Below, piece after piece: positions 43,576 through 56,700 of a stretch of 64,000 nt of DNA (the first letter of the stretch is position 1; every line of letters starts with the position of its first letter). The position numbers and the translations under genes were made by a program. The notes beneath the pieces are model-generated. The model saw nothing but the letters and a program-made list of their open reading frames with translations. It did not search any database and was not told the DNA's origin. The DNA is from Thelephora terrestris (Eukaryota; Basidiomycota; Agaricomycetes; Thelephorales; Thelephoraceae). Location of the stretch: assembly GCA_015956445.1 (NCBI GenBank), contig WIUZ02000013.1, positions 1,136,046 to 1,200,045 of the forward strand, in the 5' to 3' direction.

Positions 43576-45603
43576 TAATGGAACCCCTACCCATCCGAGG
43601 GCCGAATACGGATGGGCACTCGCGACCACTGAAAGTCCGATTTGTGGTTGCTCGGGTGGTGTTTGTTTTCCTGCCTCTTCAGTGCGTGCACGGATTTATT
43701 AGATGGATTCTTCCTCCCTTTCCTTTTACACTCAATTCCTGACGAAACGAGCGACTGTTACACGGGCGCGCTCTGTTATCCTCTCACTCTCTTTCTGCCC
43801 CACGACCTACACGTCATTAAACGCGCATGTATGCACTGTTCCAACTCCTGGTGTTCTTTGGTCCTTGGCTTTCCTCTCGGCTCTCGTTGTAACTTACTAT
43901 TGTCCCCATACCATCTCTCGCTTCCTTTTTCCCTATCTTTCTCTGGTCTTGTGTTTTCCCCTCGATCCTGGGTGATTATACGCGTGTTTGGTTACGCCTG
44001 CGTCCGTTCTTCTCGTTCTCTTGTTTCTGTTTTCCCATCCCTCAGTGTTCTCGACGAGAAACCGTTGCAGAAAGAAATACTGTATGAATGTATACTGTAT
44101 CCCCTTCCGACCCCCCTCCCTCCTCCCGCAACCCCTCTATCACCCTCCCTATATCACTCCCTCGTTTTCCTCTCTCTCTCCTCGTTTCTTTTTATTTGTG
44201 ATAACTCGTCATTATCCTGCACGATTTTGCAGGTGGTATCTCCTATTTATGCGTACTTTTTTTTTGTTTGCCCCAAAGGAACTCCACCCTCTGTCTCTCT
44301 GTGTCTCTCGGACGCTGTTTCACCGCTCTGTCGTATATATATAAGGTTGATATACCCTTGTTCCTCCTTCCTGGCTATATTGATTTGTGGAGATATTGAA
44401 ATTAGATGTGACTTTGATGAACTGTTTCACTGGCGAGAGTATACGCTTTTTCGGGGTGGGGATGAGGGGGGATGAATGAGTATGCCGGCGCCGGTGAATA
44501 AGTAGAGGTGAGCCACTTAATTAAGGTTGACAGTCGATTTTCGCCCGGCATCACGCATCATGTGAAGCCTGTAATCGTATGTGTGTAACTGTAGAAAAAG
44601 GGTACTTGGTGATATCTGTGTGCTTGCCTCGTCCGTTAGTTGTACTCTAACTCTGCACCCCTTTCGGCTCCTTTCCATTCGGTTCTTCTGCCAGATAAGA
44701 GGGCCAAAGCTGGTACACCCATCCTACTATCACTGCACTTCGTAGGTTCTGATTGGCGAAGAGGCCCGGATTGGCCCTCTTCGACCGACACCGGCACCCG
44801 ATCTTCTCCTCCCCTTCACCCTCACCCCTCTCACAGTATCACACTCCCCCCTCCCGACCGGTTCAGCATCTTCCAAACCGTAAGCCACCAAACAACGCGG
44901 AACTCCAGGAACCGCCCCCCCCCCTTCCGCGCCAATTCACCCTTCTGCCCTGTCACCTGAAGTTTCCATCCCGCACCGCCACCGTGACCGCCACTACACC
45001 GTACCTCCCTCCCTCTTCTCCCCCTTCGAAACAGCCCCCCCGGTAACATCTAAAGCGTCAAACAAACAACACCGAAAACCTCCCTGCGTGTATCCCTGTA
45101 CGGTTGTGGTAACTTCGCCAAGGGACAAGCGAACCCGGTGACAAAGTTAACGACATCCCGTGGGGCATATAGCGCCCATACCCGCTCTCTTTATCCCTTC
45201 TCTGTCACACGGGTTTCTTCTCGTTGCGAAGGGACCACACCAAAAGGATCCGAACTCTCGCTCGCTTTCGGAAGAGGGTGTCACCGTCGCGTTGCGCGCC
45301 CTCCTCTACCTCTCCCCCCCTTTTTTCTGTCAGCACTTGCCATCATCAACGGATTGAAAGAGTCGTGGTTCCCCGTCTAAACGGAGTGAGAGATTGCACG
45401 CGGTCACGTCCCAAGGTTAGTGCTTTCGCGCCTTGATACAGAAGCACAAATGAGCTAAATCCCACGATTACGTTACCGTTGCTATCTAATTTCCAGGCAC
45501 CTTCCGACTCCGAGAGGAAGCACACCCTCAACAAACACTCTCTCCCCTCTCACGCTTCAATCCCCCTCCCCACCCCTCCCCCTCACCTTCCTTCCCTGTC
45601 ACC
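43576..45603. other. 3' UTR and promoter spacer, strongly C/T-rich
   Basis: The first kilobase is pyrimidine-rich on the plus strand, which leaves long stop-free frames by composition (43642-44475). I see no domain, start context or introns to support a gene. The right part is the promoter of the next gene. Confidence 0.5.
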
Positions 45604-48021
45604 ATGTTCAGTTTTCGGAGCAGGAAACAGAAACGGGACGCGAACGCGACTCAAGGAGTACGCACTTACCCTTCGCTCCCGGAGTTGAGCGTGTCCCAAG
45701 GCGTGAAATGGCCCACGGGTTGGGTAGACGTTTCGGCCCTCGACGCACAACTGCGACCGAACGAGATGGGTGCGCTCAAAGGGCCTGATTCGCCCATCGC
45801 GGTCAGGTCAGCCAGGGCGGCCAAGACGAGTTTTTCAGCTGACAAGCCGCCTGCGTTCCATAGGCCGCTGTGGGACGTCCGGAACGCTAACGGAAAGGAG
45901 TCACAACACCCTATTGGCGCCATCTATGGAGCTGGAAAGAGGCCTCCCCCAAGCGCGTTTGATAAGAAGGCCGCGAGAGGTGCAAGGGTTAACCCGAGAC
46001 GGGGGAAAGTTGCTCCGACTTTCAATCTCATGGTACGTACCACTCCACGGCTTTCTCCCGTTGGAGATCGTCTTCTAAATACACACCCCACCAGATTGTA
46101 GGTGGTCAAGGGACGGGCAAGACCTCCCTCCTTCAGCTGTTGTTAGACACAGCCGATATCTCACCCACCGCGACTCCTGACCAACGGGCAGCCGTTGACA
46201 AGTTTATCCGTGGCTCTCCCGAACGCACTCAAGAGATCAAGACCGCGTGCGTCGAGATTTGCGAGTCCAAATATGATAGGGTATTGTTGACCGTGGTCGA
46301 CACGCCTGGATTGGATTTCCGTGAGAGTCGGGAGCTGAACCTTGAGTGGCAGGTTTCAAGTATTCTCAAGTACGTCGACCAGCAATACGCTGATACGCTG
46401 AGCGAGGTGAGCGCGAACGTGTCCGATCTGGTTTTGCGCCCGCCAGCTCACCATCCGACCAGGAAGCAAAAGTTATTCGACAGTCCAAAGGGGACCAACA
46501 CATTCATCTGTGAGCTATACCTGGGGGATCGCCGCCCCGTCGCGGTCGACTGACGGGATTTCAGTTGCTTGTATATGATTAACCCACATTCGGTGATGAG
46601 CACCGCAGAACGCAAAGCGTTATTATCTGTCCCGAGCTCCAGCGGATTGTCCACACCGAACCCTTCGCGAGCCACAAACGGCCACCTCAGACAGGATTCC
46701 GAAGATGTGGACCAACCGAGGGCTCCAAAGCGAATCAACCCCTCGGAACTCACGTTGCTTCCGTCCGAGATCCGAGTCATCAAACGCCTCAGCAAGAGAG
46801 TCAACGTCTTGCCTATCATCGGGTGCGCAGATTCACTGACGGACGAGAGGCTGAGCGCCATCAAAGAGACCATCCGCAACGAGCTGGCTGACGCCGGATT
46901 GGACTTTGGCGTTTTCGGACCACCGAATTTCGACCAGGATCCCGCTCAGAACGGGCACTCGATCGATATCAACCTCCCCAAGGCCAACGCTCGACAAGCC
47001 ACGGCTGATCCCGAGGACGTCGAAGAGGAAGAGGAAGACCGGAAGTCACGTGGCGTGATCCGCCTCAGACTCTCTCGTTTCACCAACCCTCGACGGTCAC
47101 GTTCCCGAAACCGTCGAGACACCGCGTACTCCTACGCCAGCGACGGTGAAAACCTACAAAACGGGGTTCAACCTCTCGAGGAAGACAGCGTGGCGAACGT
47201 CAGGTTCTCCGCAAGTCACTTCCAACATGTGGACCTGAGCGATCTTTTGCCGTTCGCGCTGATTTCGCCCGAGGCGATACCGGAGCGAGTCGCTTCGACG
47301 AAACCTTCGAGGAGGCACACTGTGCATTCGCCGGTTCCCGCTGACCTGGAAAGGGAAGGTTCTGGCTCGGATTATGGTGAGGACAGGTCTCCGAATGGGG
47401 CTCCGTCTATAAACGGGGACGGATACGGACAGTCGAACCTTCCGTACCTGGACGGACCACCTTCTGACCTGAGGGGTGTGTTCGTGAGGAAGTTCAGGTG
47501 GGGGACTATTGACGTCCTGAACCCTGACCATTGTGACTTTGCGGCGTTGAGGACCGCTGTGCTGTCAACGCATATGATGGTGCGCTCTTTCGATCACGAT
47601 TTTTTTCTGTCCTTTGGTCTCTCAAATCTGACGTGGTTGTTTGTAGATGTTGAAGGTGAGGACGAAAGAAGTGTTGTACGAGAAGTTCCGAACGGAAAAG
47701 TTGCTCGCGAGGCGGGCGACCAAGAACATCGCCGACGCCGACAAGAAAAAACTGTTGGAAGGTAACGATTCATCATCACGTTCATTTTCAGACCTTTTGT
47801 CTTCCATCCCGTTCTCTACCTCTTCCGAACCAGATACCACCACCACCGCTCCCTCCTCTCCCACCGTCACCGTGCCGACACGGCAGACGGCCAAGTCCTC
47901 GCCTCCAAGCGTTTTGGGCATCCCTCCGGTCCCAGTGCGCTCCCCCTCACCTTCACGTTCGATACGTTCCACACATTCGGCTCGTTCCACCCGTTCCATC
48001 CTGAAAAAGACTAGACGTTGA
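45604..48021 (+). CDS. Divergent septin-like GTPase
   Basis: Exons 45604-46032, 46095-46406, 46463-46509, 46565-47579 and 47647-48021 join to 725 residues. A basic, disordered N-terminus (MFSFRSRKQKRDAN) precedes IVGGQGTGKTSLLQLLLDT (P-loop), TVVDTPGLDF (canonical G3), GDQHIHLCLYMINPHS, RVNVLPIIGCAD (degenerate G4) and FRWGTIDVLNPDHCDFAALR (septin element). It ends with a helix MLKVRTKEVLYEKFRTEK and a Ser/Pro/Arg-rich tail. An acidic and basic insert of about 170 residues interrupts the G domain. Three intron positions match the septin part of the preceding fusion gene. It probably acts at membranes or cortex like septins, but polymerisation is untested. Intact. Confidence 0.85.
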
Positions 48022-49874
48022 CGAAACCTGTCCGTTTGCCCCTGTTTTTGTGTGTTTGTGTCGCGGATTTTTTTTTTTCAGGTATAGGGCTGTGAGATCG
48101 CTTTTTTGTCTGCGAACTTTGTGGTTCGCGTATACCACCCCTCCTTCAAGATCTTCCCCTCATACTTTCCTTCAAGACAACCACTCTACCTACCTTTCCC
48201 CAGTTCGTCACCTATGCTCGGCCCATCTCCGTTTGCGACCGGAGGTTATCATCATCCCATCCCACTCCACCACCCTTCTGCAAGCCTTTACACGCCAGTT
48301 CTATTTCGTTGTACATGCGCTATATGGTGCGGGGCTCTTTACACGACCTGCTGGATCTAGGTGTTCGCTTCTTATCGTTATTCCCTGCACCCATCTACCG
48401 TCATTTTATATAACTCTCTCCCTCAATCATGCTGCCACAACGCTCCCTCTCATTTTCTCCCTAGCATCACCTTGCGGCCTATCTCGTTTTCCACTATCTT
48501 CTTCACTCTATCCTCTTTCGTTTACTCTCTCCTGATTTACTCTCCTGAACGGAATTGTATTTTTCAAACAACGTGGTTCTCCAGTTTCACGTTTTTCTAC
48601 TTCTCGGCCCCCTACTTTCGCAAATAGTATATTGTACTTAGTCAGCCACGCCTATAACGCACCAGTTCTCCACTGGAGTACTCTCCGTTATTATTAGTCT
48701 TTTTTTATCTATCGTTATTTCTCTGGATTCGTTTTAAGCCCTGCAGTTTACCCCCACTCGCGGTGCAATCTTTAACGGTATTTCCGTTCTTTGTGGTGTT
48801 TGGTTCCTGATTCGAGCGTGTGAGAGGTGCCAAGAGTTGCCGAATTGGGGAGGCGGTTGTTTGGCATCGGCTTTGGAATACAAATGAACCGTCCACTCTC
48901 TTTTACTGCCGTGAAAGGCTTTGGGGCCCGGCCCCCTAACTTCATCTCAGAACCGGGGGACCAAATCACGAATTGTAGCCGTTTGATTTTTTTTTGTTGT
49001 TGACCAGACCGAAGGGATTATGTATGTTGTATGGTGTGCACTTGAAGTTGTGATGTACCCTGAAAGAGCGGGCTCTTGAAATCACCCTTTTTTTTCCCAT
49101 TCCAGGTCGATTTTTGGTCAGCGAGTTTCCAAACACCCGTACGATTCTTTGCCGTGTATTCGATCTGCTGCCTCTCCCCGGGGGGGAGTGGGTTTCGAAA
49201 CGTGTCTTGGTTAAGGGATGTGAATGGCAGACGGCGACCATTATCGATAAAGCCATGGCCAACGATCCGCAGCGCCGCTCTTGTTGGGGGGTGGGTGTTT
49301 GCGGGGTGCGGGGTGCGAAGTGATGTCGCCATCTTGGGAGGAACTCTGGTTCTCGGCACCTCGTGCATCTCTTCCGAGACTCAGATTTTGGAGCGCGTCG
49401 GAACTGTAGAGGGTCAGATCTTCAGACCCGGCGATTCTCCGCACGGTCCCATGATGGAGAGAAAATAGGATAAAAGAATCAAGAGATGTAAAGTATAGAG
49501 CGGCAGAAACAAAGGGTGGGCAAGACCGAATGCACCGATCGCTCTACATCTTCTCCATTAGACGATCGGTGCGGGTTCGGCCCGGCTCCGCGACGGTGCT
49601 CGCCCTCACCGTACCCTCATGTTCTCGCAGGTTCTCGCCCGCTGCGAGTAATGGAAATCGGTCTTCCTCCCGGTATCCTACGCCCAATTTTTTCTCTTTG
49701 TTTTAACGATTTTAGTAGCTTGTGAGGAATGAGTACTCCTCAATCGGTCGGGACAGTGCCAGAGATCCCTCGGAATTGACCGAGGAAAGTGTGGCGGGGT
49801 GTACCTAAAATACAGGGGTGGAGCCCACGAGCAGAACGCAAGGCTGCGGCACACCTCTGCTCTTACCCACAAGC
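48022..49874. other. Intergenic, nothing recognised
   Basis: The left part is the pyrimidine-rich 3' flank of the septin-like gene. A 10-bp palindrome, GCACCGATCG/CGATCGGTGC, with a 21-base loop lies at 49532-49572, upstream of the lectin-like gene. No gene found. Confidence 0.45.
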
Positions 49875-50709
49875 ATGTCGTTCCCACCACCGAAAGATCC
49901 CATGTCCATGTTCGCGAACGGAAAACTGAAACCTGGCAAATACAAGGTACAGAACCTCACCGGCCAGACGTACCTTGAGATACTCGAAGATTCGAGAGAG
50001 TTGTGTTGTCGACCCGGCGCAGTCCTCTCCCCCCAAGACGCACTGGTATGTGATTCCCCAAAACCATTCCTCTTTAAACCACAGGAGCCTCAGACGTACG
50101 TGATGCATTCCACAGTGGGAATTTCAAGTGTCAGGGTCCGGATACAAAATTAAGAAGGCACCGCACCACCGTTCGATGGTCGAATCTCACCGCGTTAACT
50201 AACTCGAGGTTATTCTAGGTCGACCCCGGAAAGCCAGATCAGTACTGTAACGCGTTAGGAGGATTGTTCTTTGGATTTGGTAGTGCGGTATCCGCTACAG
50301 CGTTCCCGGCGGCTTGGAGAGTCGAAATTGTGAACGACATCCAGTATCAAGGGTTTGGATACGTTCGGTGAGGCTTCATCGATACCTGCCAGATGCTCGA
50401 CTCACCGATATGACTCTCCATTCCGACGGTGTAGGATATACTGGGGCTCAACGAACAAGGCGCTCGACCTGAACTGGTGGGGATCAAGCAAAGATGGCAC
50501 AACAGTACGTTTGGCGCTCCCCGAAGGTGTTCCTGGCGTTGGGTGATCCCTGAGTTCCTTGCGTTATATAGGTTAGGCTTTGGGAACATATTGCCTGTGA
50601 TCCGTGGCGTATCTGGAAGTTGATACCCATACAAGACGGTGGGGACTTTTCGGCGGGGTTGGACATTAAGAAAGGCGAGGCGCCCCCCGAGTATTCGGCA
50701 AAACGATGA
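49875..50709 (+). CDS. Beta-trefoil (ricin-B-like) lectin-fold protein
   Basis: ATG 49875. Exons join as KLKPGKYKVQNLTGQTYLEI...LSPQDAL / WEFQVSGSGYKIKK / VDPGKPDQYCNALGG...YQGFGYVR / IYWGSTNKALDLNWWGSS / VRLWEHIACDPWRIWKLIPI, ending at TGA 50707-50709. The product is about 190 residues. The opening G-KYKVQN-GQTYLEI and the W-x-W-LIPI end are those of single-domain fungal beta-trefoil lectins or lectin-like protease inhibitors, which are small cytosolic proteins without a signal peptide. There is no enzymatic or toxic domain. Intron 2 appears to be GC-AG with a strong TTAACTAAC branch site. Sugar specificity is unknown. Confidence 0.65.
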
Positions 50710-51043
50710 TTGTGTAATCGTGTATCACGATAGTTGACCAGACTGAGGAAGGATCAGGGATAGTGCTCTCACCATTTCGTGAAGAAACTGGCTCTCCATC
50801 TATTGAGACCACTCGAAGCGGATCAAGTAGGTTAGCACGTCTCGTGGGAGAAGAGAGGTTGGCATCGTGCAAAATGTCAACGATGTAATCGGGGGGCTCC
50901 AGTGGGAGGCACAGATTCAACATGGGAGTTCCTTGAGGCAAAGTGAATTCGTATAGTTGTTGTGTGGTTCATAAGCTTATCTTCGACCAGCTGTTGGCAG
51001 TCAGGTTGATTTGAAGCCTTTCCGGTCTCAAATTGCACTACAG

Positions 51044-51933
51044 CTATAGTGTCCACAATGGTTCGTGTGAGTCAGAAGAGTCGCTGAAGTACACGAGGTC
51101 AACCATCCCTTTCTTCGAAATATCTGGCAACAGGCCCTCGACTAAATCCATCCATTCTCTCGTTCCACCCTTTGAGAGCATGGGACCTCTAACCGAATCA
51201 AAATGGATCACGATTCCCAGGATTTGACCAGGAGGCGGTCCAGATCTGACCATCGCATGCCAGGCTTCGCTGCTTTAACCCGTTCAGCGGCTGCGCGGCC
51301 CTTTCAGTAGCAGGGGACGCTGACCGTGGTGTGTTGGGGGTGTTGATGGTCATATGTGATAGTCTCTAGGATCATGAAAATCTATTTGCAGCTCGCTGAA
51401 TCGCATCGGAACATAACGCCCTTGAGGTTTGTCGCTTGAGAGAGGTCAAGGGTACCTTCATCTGCGGATGGAACTCCGAGTGAATCACTGGTCCAACGAA
51501 CTGAAACTAAACCAGACGTACCATTTAGATTGCTCGTGATGTCTAGGTGTTCGAGGGTATTAGAACACGTCGATGCCAATTCCGCGACTCGGACCGCAGA
51601 CAGATCTGGCGAGTCACAATATGACAACTTGAGGTTTCGAAAGTGAAGACCCACCCGGTAGTTCCAGCGATCGATGCAAAAGCCCCCCTAACCAGATGGG
51701 CGTAGAAGTCAAATCTCGAGGGCTCCAGTCAACGCGGGTGAAGCAGAATAATTCCGCGGTCCAACTCCGTCATCGATAGCAGCGTGGCCACAGCACAGGG
51801 CAAGGTCCTCCAGAAGGGAAGGAGACGGATGAAATAAAACAAACCTGAGTGTCAAAGGATGTTGAAAGCTACGCGGAGAGACTTGAGAGAGGGTCGGGGT
51901 GCCAGAGCTTCCACAGGTGTGGCCCACGATCAA
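51044..51933 (-). pseudogene. LRR/F-box-type protein remnant
   Basis: Three minus-strand open blocks (51933-51709, 51654-51382, 51253-51044) resemble pieces of the C-terminal part of basidiomycete F-box/LRR proteins: PLTLRFVLFHPSPSLLEDLAL, then LKLSYCDSPDL...NTLEHLDITSN, then ILGIVIHFDSVRGPML...REWMDLVEGLLPDI. I could not build a clean gene with a start and F-box, and a stop occurs after TGALEI. It is either degraded or has introns I did not resolve. Confidence 0.35.
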
Positions 51934-52255
51934 CGGCTTAACATGGGAAAATGTAATCGCGACGATTACTACGACTCTCGGTCAAATCGAGGAGGCTTAA
52001 ACTGAGAACCACTACACTAGATAGATAGAGATGAGGTCGCTTTATGGCGGTTCAATGGTGTGTTTACTTCTACATATCTGTCCGGCATCACCGTGACTGA
52101 CAATCGGTGATTTTCGGATTCACCCGACACGGCCTGTGAGAAAACCGAAGGACGAGCCTTTCGTACCGGGTACTAGATTTTCATAGGCTGACTGAGTAAC
52201 TACTCTGTTGGCCCACTGCCACCCAATACCTCTTGGTCCTCGGGCTTTCTCTCCA

Positions 52256-53746
52256 ATGGCATCGTCTGCTCCTACTTTGAGGGCATTCAACCTCGCTTTC
52301 GTCCAACTCGGTCATGTTGGCTCAGATAAAACAAAGAACCTTGCCCATGCGCGAGAGCAAATTTTAAAGGCCGCATCTCGAGAAGATGGGCCAAAGCCAC
52401 AGCTGATTGTTCTTCCGGTGCGTATCGGGATTTTTGTCACGCTCAGAACGCGACATTGAAATTACCGGGAACGACGACAGGAGTGCTTTAATTCTCCCTA
52501 TGGCGCCACTCATTTCCCTGCATACGCCGAGACAATTGGGTACATTCCCGGGGAGCCCTATGACATCGCTAAAAGTGAGAGCGACACCGTCAAGATGCTT
52601 TCGTCTGTAGCCAAGGAGACCGGTACTTGGTTGTTCGGGGGTACGCATATCTATCGTTCACGGCACATTTGCAGGAAGAACTAGATGCGGGAGCAGGAAC
52701 TATTCCAGAGAGGGAGGCATCCACGGGAAACCTCTACAACACGGCTACCGTGTACTCACCCCAAGGTTTGACCACTCATCTTGTTGCCTGATCTATGCCA
52801 CCAATCGACACCAAATAGGAGAGTTGGTGGCTCTATACCGCAAGATCCATTTGTTCGACATTGATATCCCCGGGAAAATCACATTTAAGGTCAACGATCA
52901 TCAAATTCGTGTAACTCCTACCATCATCTGATCTCGGGTGCAGGAGAGCGAAACGTTGACAGGAGGAAGCTCGCCTCATTATTTCGACACGGGTGCGCAA
53001 CTTGTCCGCCTCGTCCCCTCACCGTAATGCCACTAATGCCGCTTACATCTGGTTCGACAGAGTTTGCCCGTGTCGGCTTGGGGATATGTTACGACGTGAG
53101 GTTCCCGGAACTGACCGCAATCGGTGCACGAAAAGGTTCTTCTGCACTTTGAATTCCATCCATGATACCAATCTCTAACGGCTCAGCGCGGGAGCAGGCT
53201 GTCAGGTTTTCATCTACCCAGGAGCATCTAACATGACCACAGGACCACTCCACTGGCAACTTCTCCAACGGGCGAGGTAAGGCAGATAGTAGGCCGAATA
53301 GGTGATCGATTGATTGCCCTTTCCAGGGCTGTCGACAATCAAGTGTTCTTCGGGATGTGCAGTCCAGCACGAGACTTGGGTGCAGGTTATCATGCGGTGC
53401 GCAGCAATTGCTTAGAATGACTAAACTCTGACGACTTATTGTTTCCCGACCGATTGAATTCAGTGGGGTCACTCACTTGTGGTTGACCCAATGTACGTGT
53501 TTTCATCTTCAAGCGATTCTCCTCGGCCCGCTGATCTCCCTTTTCTAGGGGCGCTGTGCTCGCGGAGGCTGGTCATGAGGAAGAGATCATTCACGTTCAC
53601 ATCGGTAATCGCTTTCTTTCGGCGTACGTTTCGCCAACTGAGGTCTTATCCTTTTTCCAGATCCGCAGGTGTTTGAAGATGCGAGGGCTGGAATTCCAGT
53701 GACAACACAGCGAAGGTTCGATGTATACCCAGATGTGTCCGCTTAG
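52256..53746 (+). CDS. NIT2: Omega-amidase, Nit2-type nitrilase superfamily
   Basis: Hydrolyses alpha-ketoglutaramate and alpha-ketosuccinamate to the keto acids, in glutamine and asparagine transamination. Ten short introns can be removed with the frame kept, giving about 300 residues. The triad is present: Glu in [10 protein letters not shown], Lys in [14 protein letters not shown], Cys in [13 protein letters not shown]. Other Nit2 motifs are [68 protein letters not shown] and [18 protein letters not shown]. It ends VYPDVSA at TAG 53744-53746; more strictly the tail reads [14 protein letters not shown] 52256 ([12 protein letters not shown]) gives a normal cytosolic start. Intact. Confidence 0.9.
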
Positions 53747-56700
53747 GGTAGAATGCCTTGTGGAGTTTACGGATGATGAAACCCTTTCAGCCAGTTCGAG
53801 CGCTTCCAGACTCCTCGGTTGCCACCACCGCTCGCGTTGTTAATCTGAGGGCGACTTGTCTCAAACCTCACTTTTACAGCGCCTCTCCCATCCTCCCCTT
53901 TCTTTATCGGTAGCTCCCGCGATCCTGACGGCTGTCGCGTTGTTTAGGAAATGTCACGATCTTCTTGAGATTCCACCTTACGCAAGTGAGGCTAGATTCA
54001 AAAGAGCCTACCTCGGGACTGAAACATGACCCATCAGGCGCAAACCTTCCCTCGCAGGGCTTGACGAGGTTTCGACGAATCCACGGAAACGAAGCGTCCA
54101 CGACGCTCGCGGTGAGGTAAGACTTTCAAAGTCTGGCGGGCCGCTTCACTATGAGCCTTTCAGCCAGTTGCTTGGCTGGTAGATGATCCTTCGTCGGGGG
54201 TGGCTCACCAAACCGCGAAAGCAAGGTCCACGCCCGTCCATCGGGTCAACATCAAATTGGAAGTATTTTATCCGGGCCAGTCAACAAATAGCGCTCTCAC
54301 GCGGAACGTTATCTACACCACATGGGGATTGAATGGAACTGTATCCGGTGGGTGACTAACCGCAAGGTTATATACGTGGATAGGTGGGCTTCTGGAAGAG
54401 GGAGGCACAGAGACGCCGACCGCTCTGCAGGTTCAGGAACACCGCGAGTCCCTGCTAGTGGTTGTGACCTGACAGAGCGGTCGGGGCCCCCGCTCCTTCC
54501 TCATATATTCGTTTATGTATTCACCTGTGGACATGGTAGCCTTGGGTACAGTCACCCAGTCGCTGAATGGTCGCTTTTATTAATAAGAATCGGTCTGTAT
54601 TGATTCATTCCGTATACATCTTGGATTTCTAACGAGTATAATTACGGATACCTTTCCTTTCTCGCGGCAGGCCGACCACCGGTAGACTTAGGCGAGGTAC
54701 GGGCCACAGGCGGCAGACATAAACACCTAGTCCGACCCAAACCGAGGACCCCAGAGCGAGTTCAAGATTTCCATTTTTGAATGTTCTGGCTGTTAATTCG
54801 GGAACGTCGGCACAACTTCGTGGTCGGGGCCCTGACGGTTCCCTTTCCCAGCGTGATCTTCGAAGTTTCGAGAGTCGCTTCCTAAGGGCACGAAACGGTG
54901 TGTGTGAAGTCCATCCCCACCTTGGACGTTCACGGAAATTGATTCACAAGCATGCAGTAAGCATCTGCCAATATACATGAGGGTACTGCGCGCGACTTCA
55001 ATCTGTGTTTGATGAGAGTGGGGTCTCGGCGTTGCCGACGAAAGCGGACGGGCCCTTGGGGTGGAAATCGGCCAGCGGGGTCTGGCTGTGAAGGGGTCCC
55101 CTTTCTCACTCTCCTCACTCCCCCTGGCCCGTGACAAACAGCACGCTACTGATGATAGTAGGGTCACTTCTGGTCACTTGAAGAGATGAAATATCCAGAG
55201 TTGGTTCCTCATTTGATCCAGTAATTCAGCCAACACGTTGGCGACCACGACGAGATGTTTCGGTGAAAAGAATGATGCGATCAGATGTTTGGAATGAACT
55301 AGCGTTTGCAGACTCACTAGTTCTCGTTGACTCTCATGAAGGCCCTACTACGGGGAGGAGTCCGGATACCGCTGATAGTAGGCCACGTCGGGAAAAGTGC
55401 GTTTAGATCTCAGCATGTGTTTCCCTTTCGCCCCCGGCATATGTGAGCATCCCTGGCTTTGTTTTCCCCCATTGGTTCAGGATGATCACGCTCGCAGGCA
55501 GAGACCTCGATCCCTTCGTCCATAAACACTTTTTGGAGCATCCAGGGGCTCAACTCTTTGGGTTGAACCTCCCATCCCATAACTCATCCGATAAGGCCTG
55601 CGAGCATATGCTTGAATTTGTCATCACAAGCTGTGCGAATCGAAAGCATGTGGTTGGTGAACTTCGATCTGTCGCTCTGCTCCATGCATGACTATCGAGG
55701 CTCAAGACACCGATCGTTGCCGCACTATCACGCTGCTAACGAACAGCGTCTGGCCTAAAGAGGATGAGCGACGCTCTGAGAACTCGTAAGAATGACTTGA
55801 GCAACCAGGTACTCACTTATCTGCGAGAGTTATGACCAATGTTTCGCGCCGCGTCGTACGTCGTGATCAGCAAGATCGCATTTGGGGTCAAGCGCCCTAT
55901 CCAGCAGGTGATCGTGGCGATCAGGTCATCGGACTGAGCCGAAACTGACACGTTTGCAATCGATCTCTTTTCTTCTCGCTCAACTTGACTTAACTTGACT
56001 GGCCGGGCCAATTTCATACCGTCGTGTCCGTCCGGGCCTGCACTTCTCAACCGCATTATTTTCTCTCTTTCGGAAATTGACTTTTGACTTCATGTTGGTC
56101 TGATGGACACTAAGTTCGTCGATTCGGAGGTCCCTAGCCGCACACCAACTACCCAGCTCCCCTACCAAATCACCTTCCCGAAAATGACCGTGTTGATGAA
56201 GCCCAATGTGGCCAAGGCTAGTGATCATGCAGATGCGGTAACTTACAATCTGGTTTGAGGTCTAGGTGACTCCATCAGCAAACAAATCCGGCTGCTGCGG
56301 TCATGCTGGGACGGGCATTCAATGGTGCTGTGCGATTGCCACAGCACCACAGATTTTCGGAACTTGGATGCATCGCGGCTGGAGAAGGAAACGCCAGCAG
56401 TACCGTCAGGTCGGTGTCAGCATCGTGGGAGGTCATTTGATGTAGCCCTATTTTTTGTTTTCCTTTTGATGGTTTTGGCTCAGTATCCCTCAGTGTAACT
56501 CACTCCATCATAGCCACCCAAAATAACTGCAATGATTTTGTGGTAATAACAACGGCTCGCTTGCGACCCTAAAGACCACAAGTAGAATAACCAGGAACTT
56601 ACGACCTGGAGGCTAGTGAATACACCGGCTAGCGCCGCGAAGTGGGGGTGCCTGTCGCCAGCTCATTCGCTTATCAACCGAGAACTTGAATCTCAATCAA

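Noticed and set aside
43642-44475. 277-codon plus-strand open frame
   Set aside because: Lies in a C/T-rich 3' flank where stops are rare by composition; no ATG-based start, no domain, no introns.
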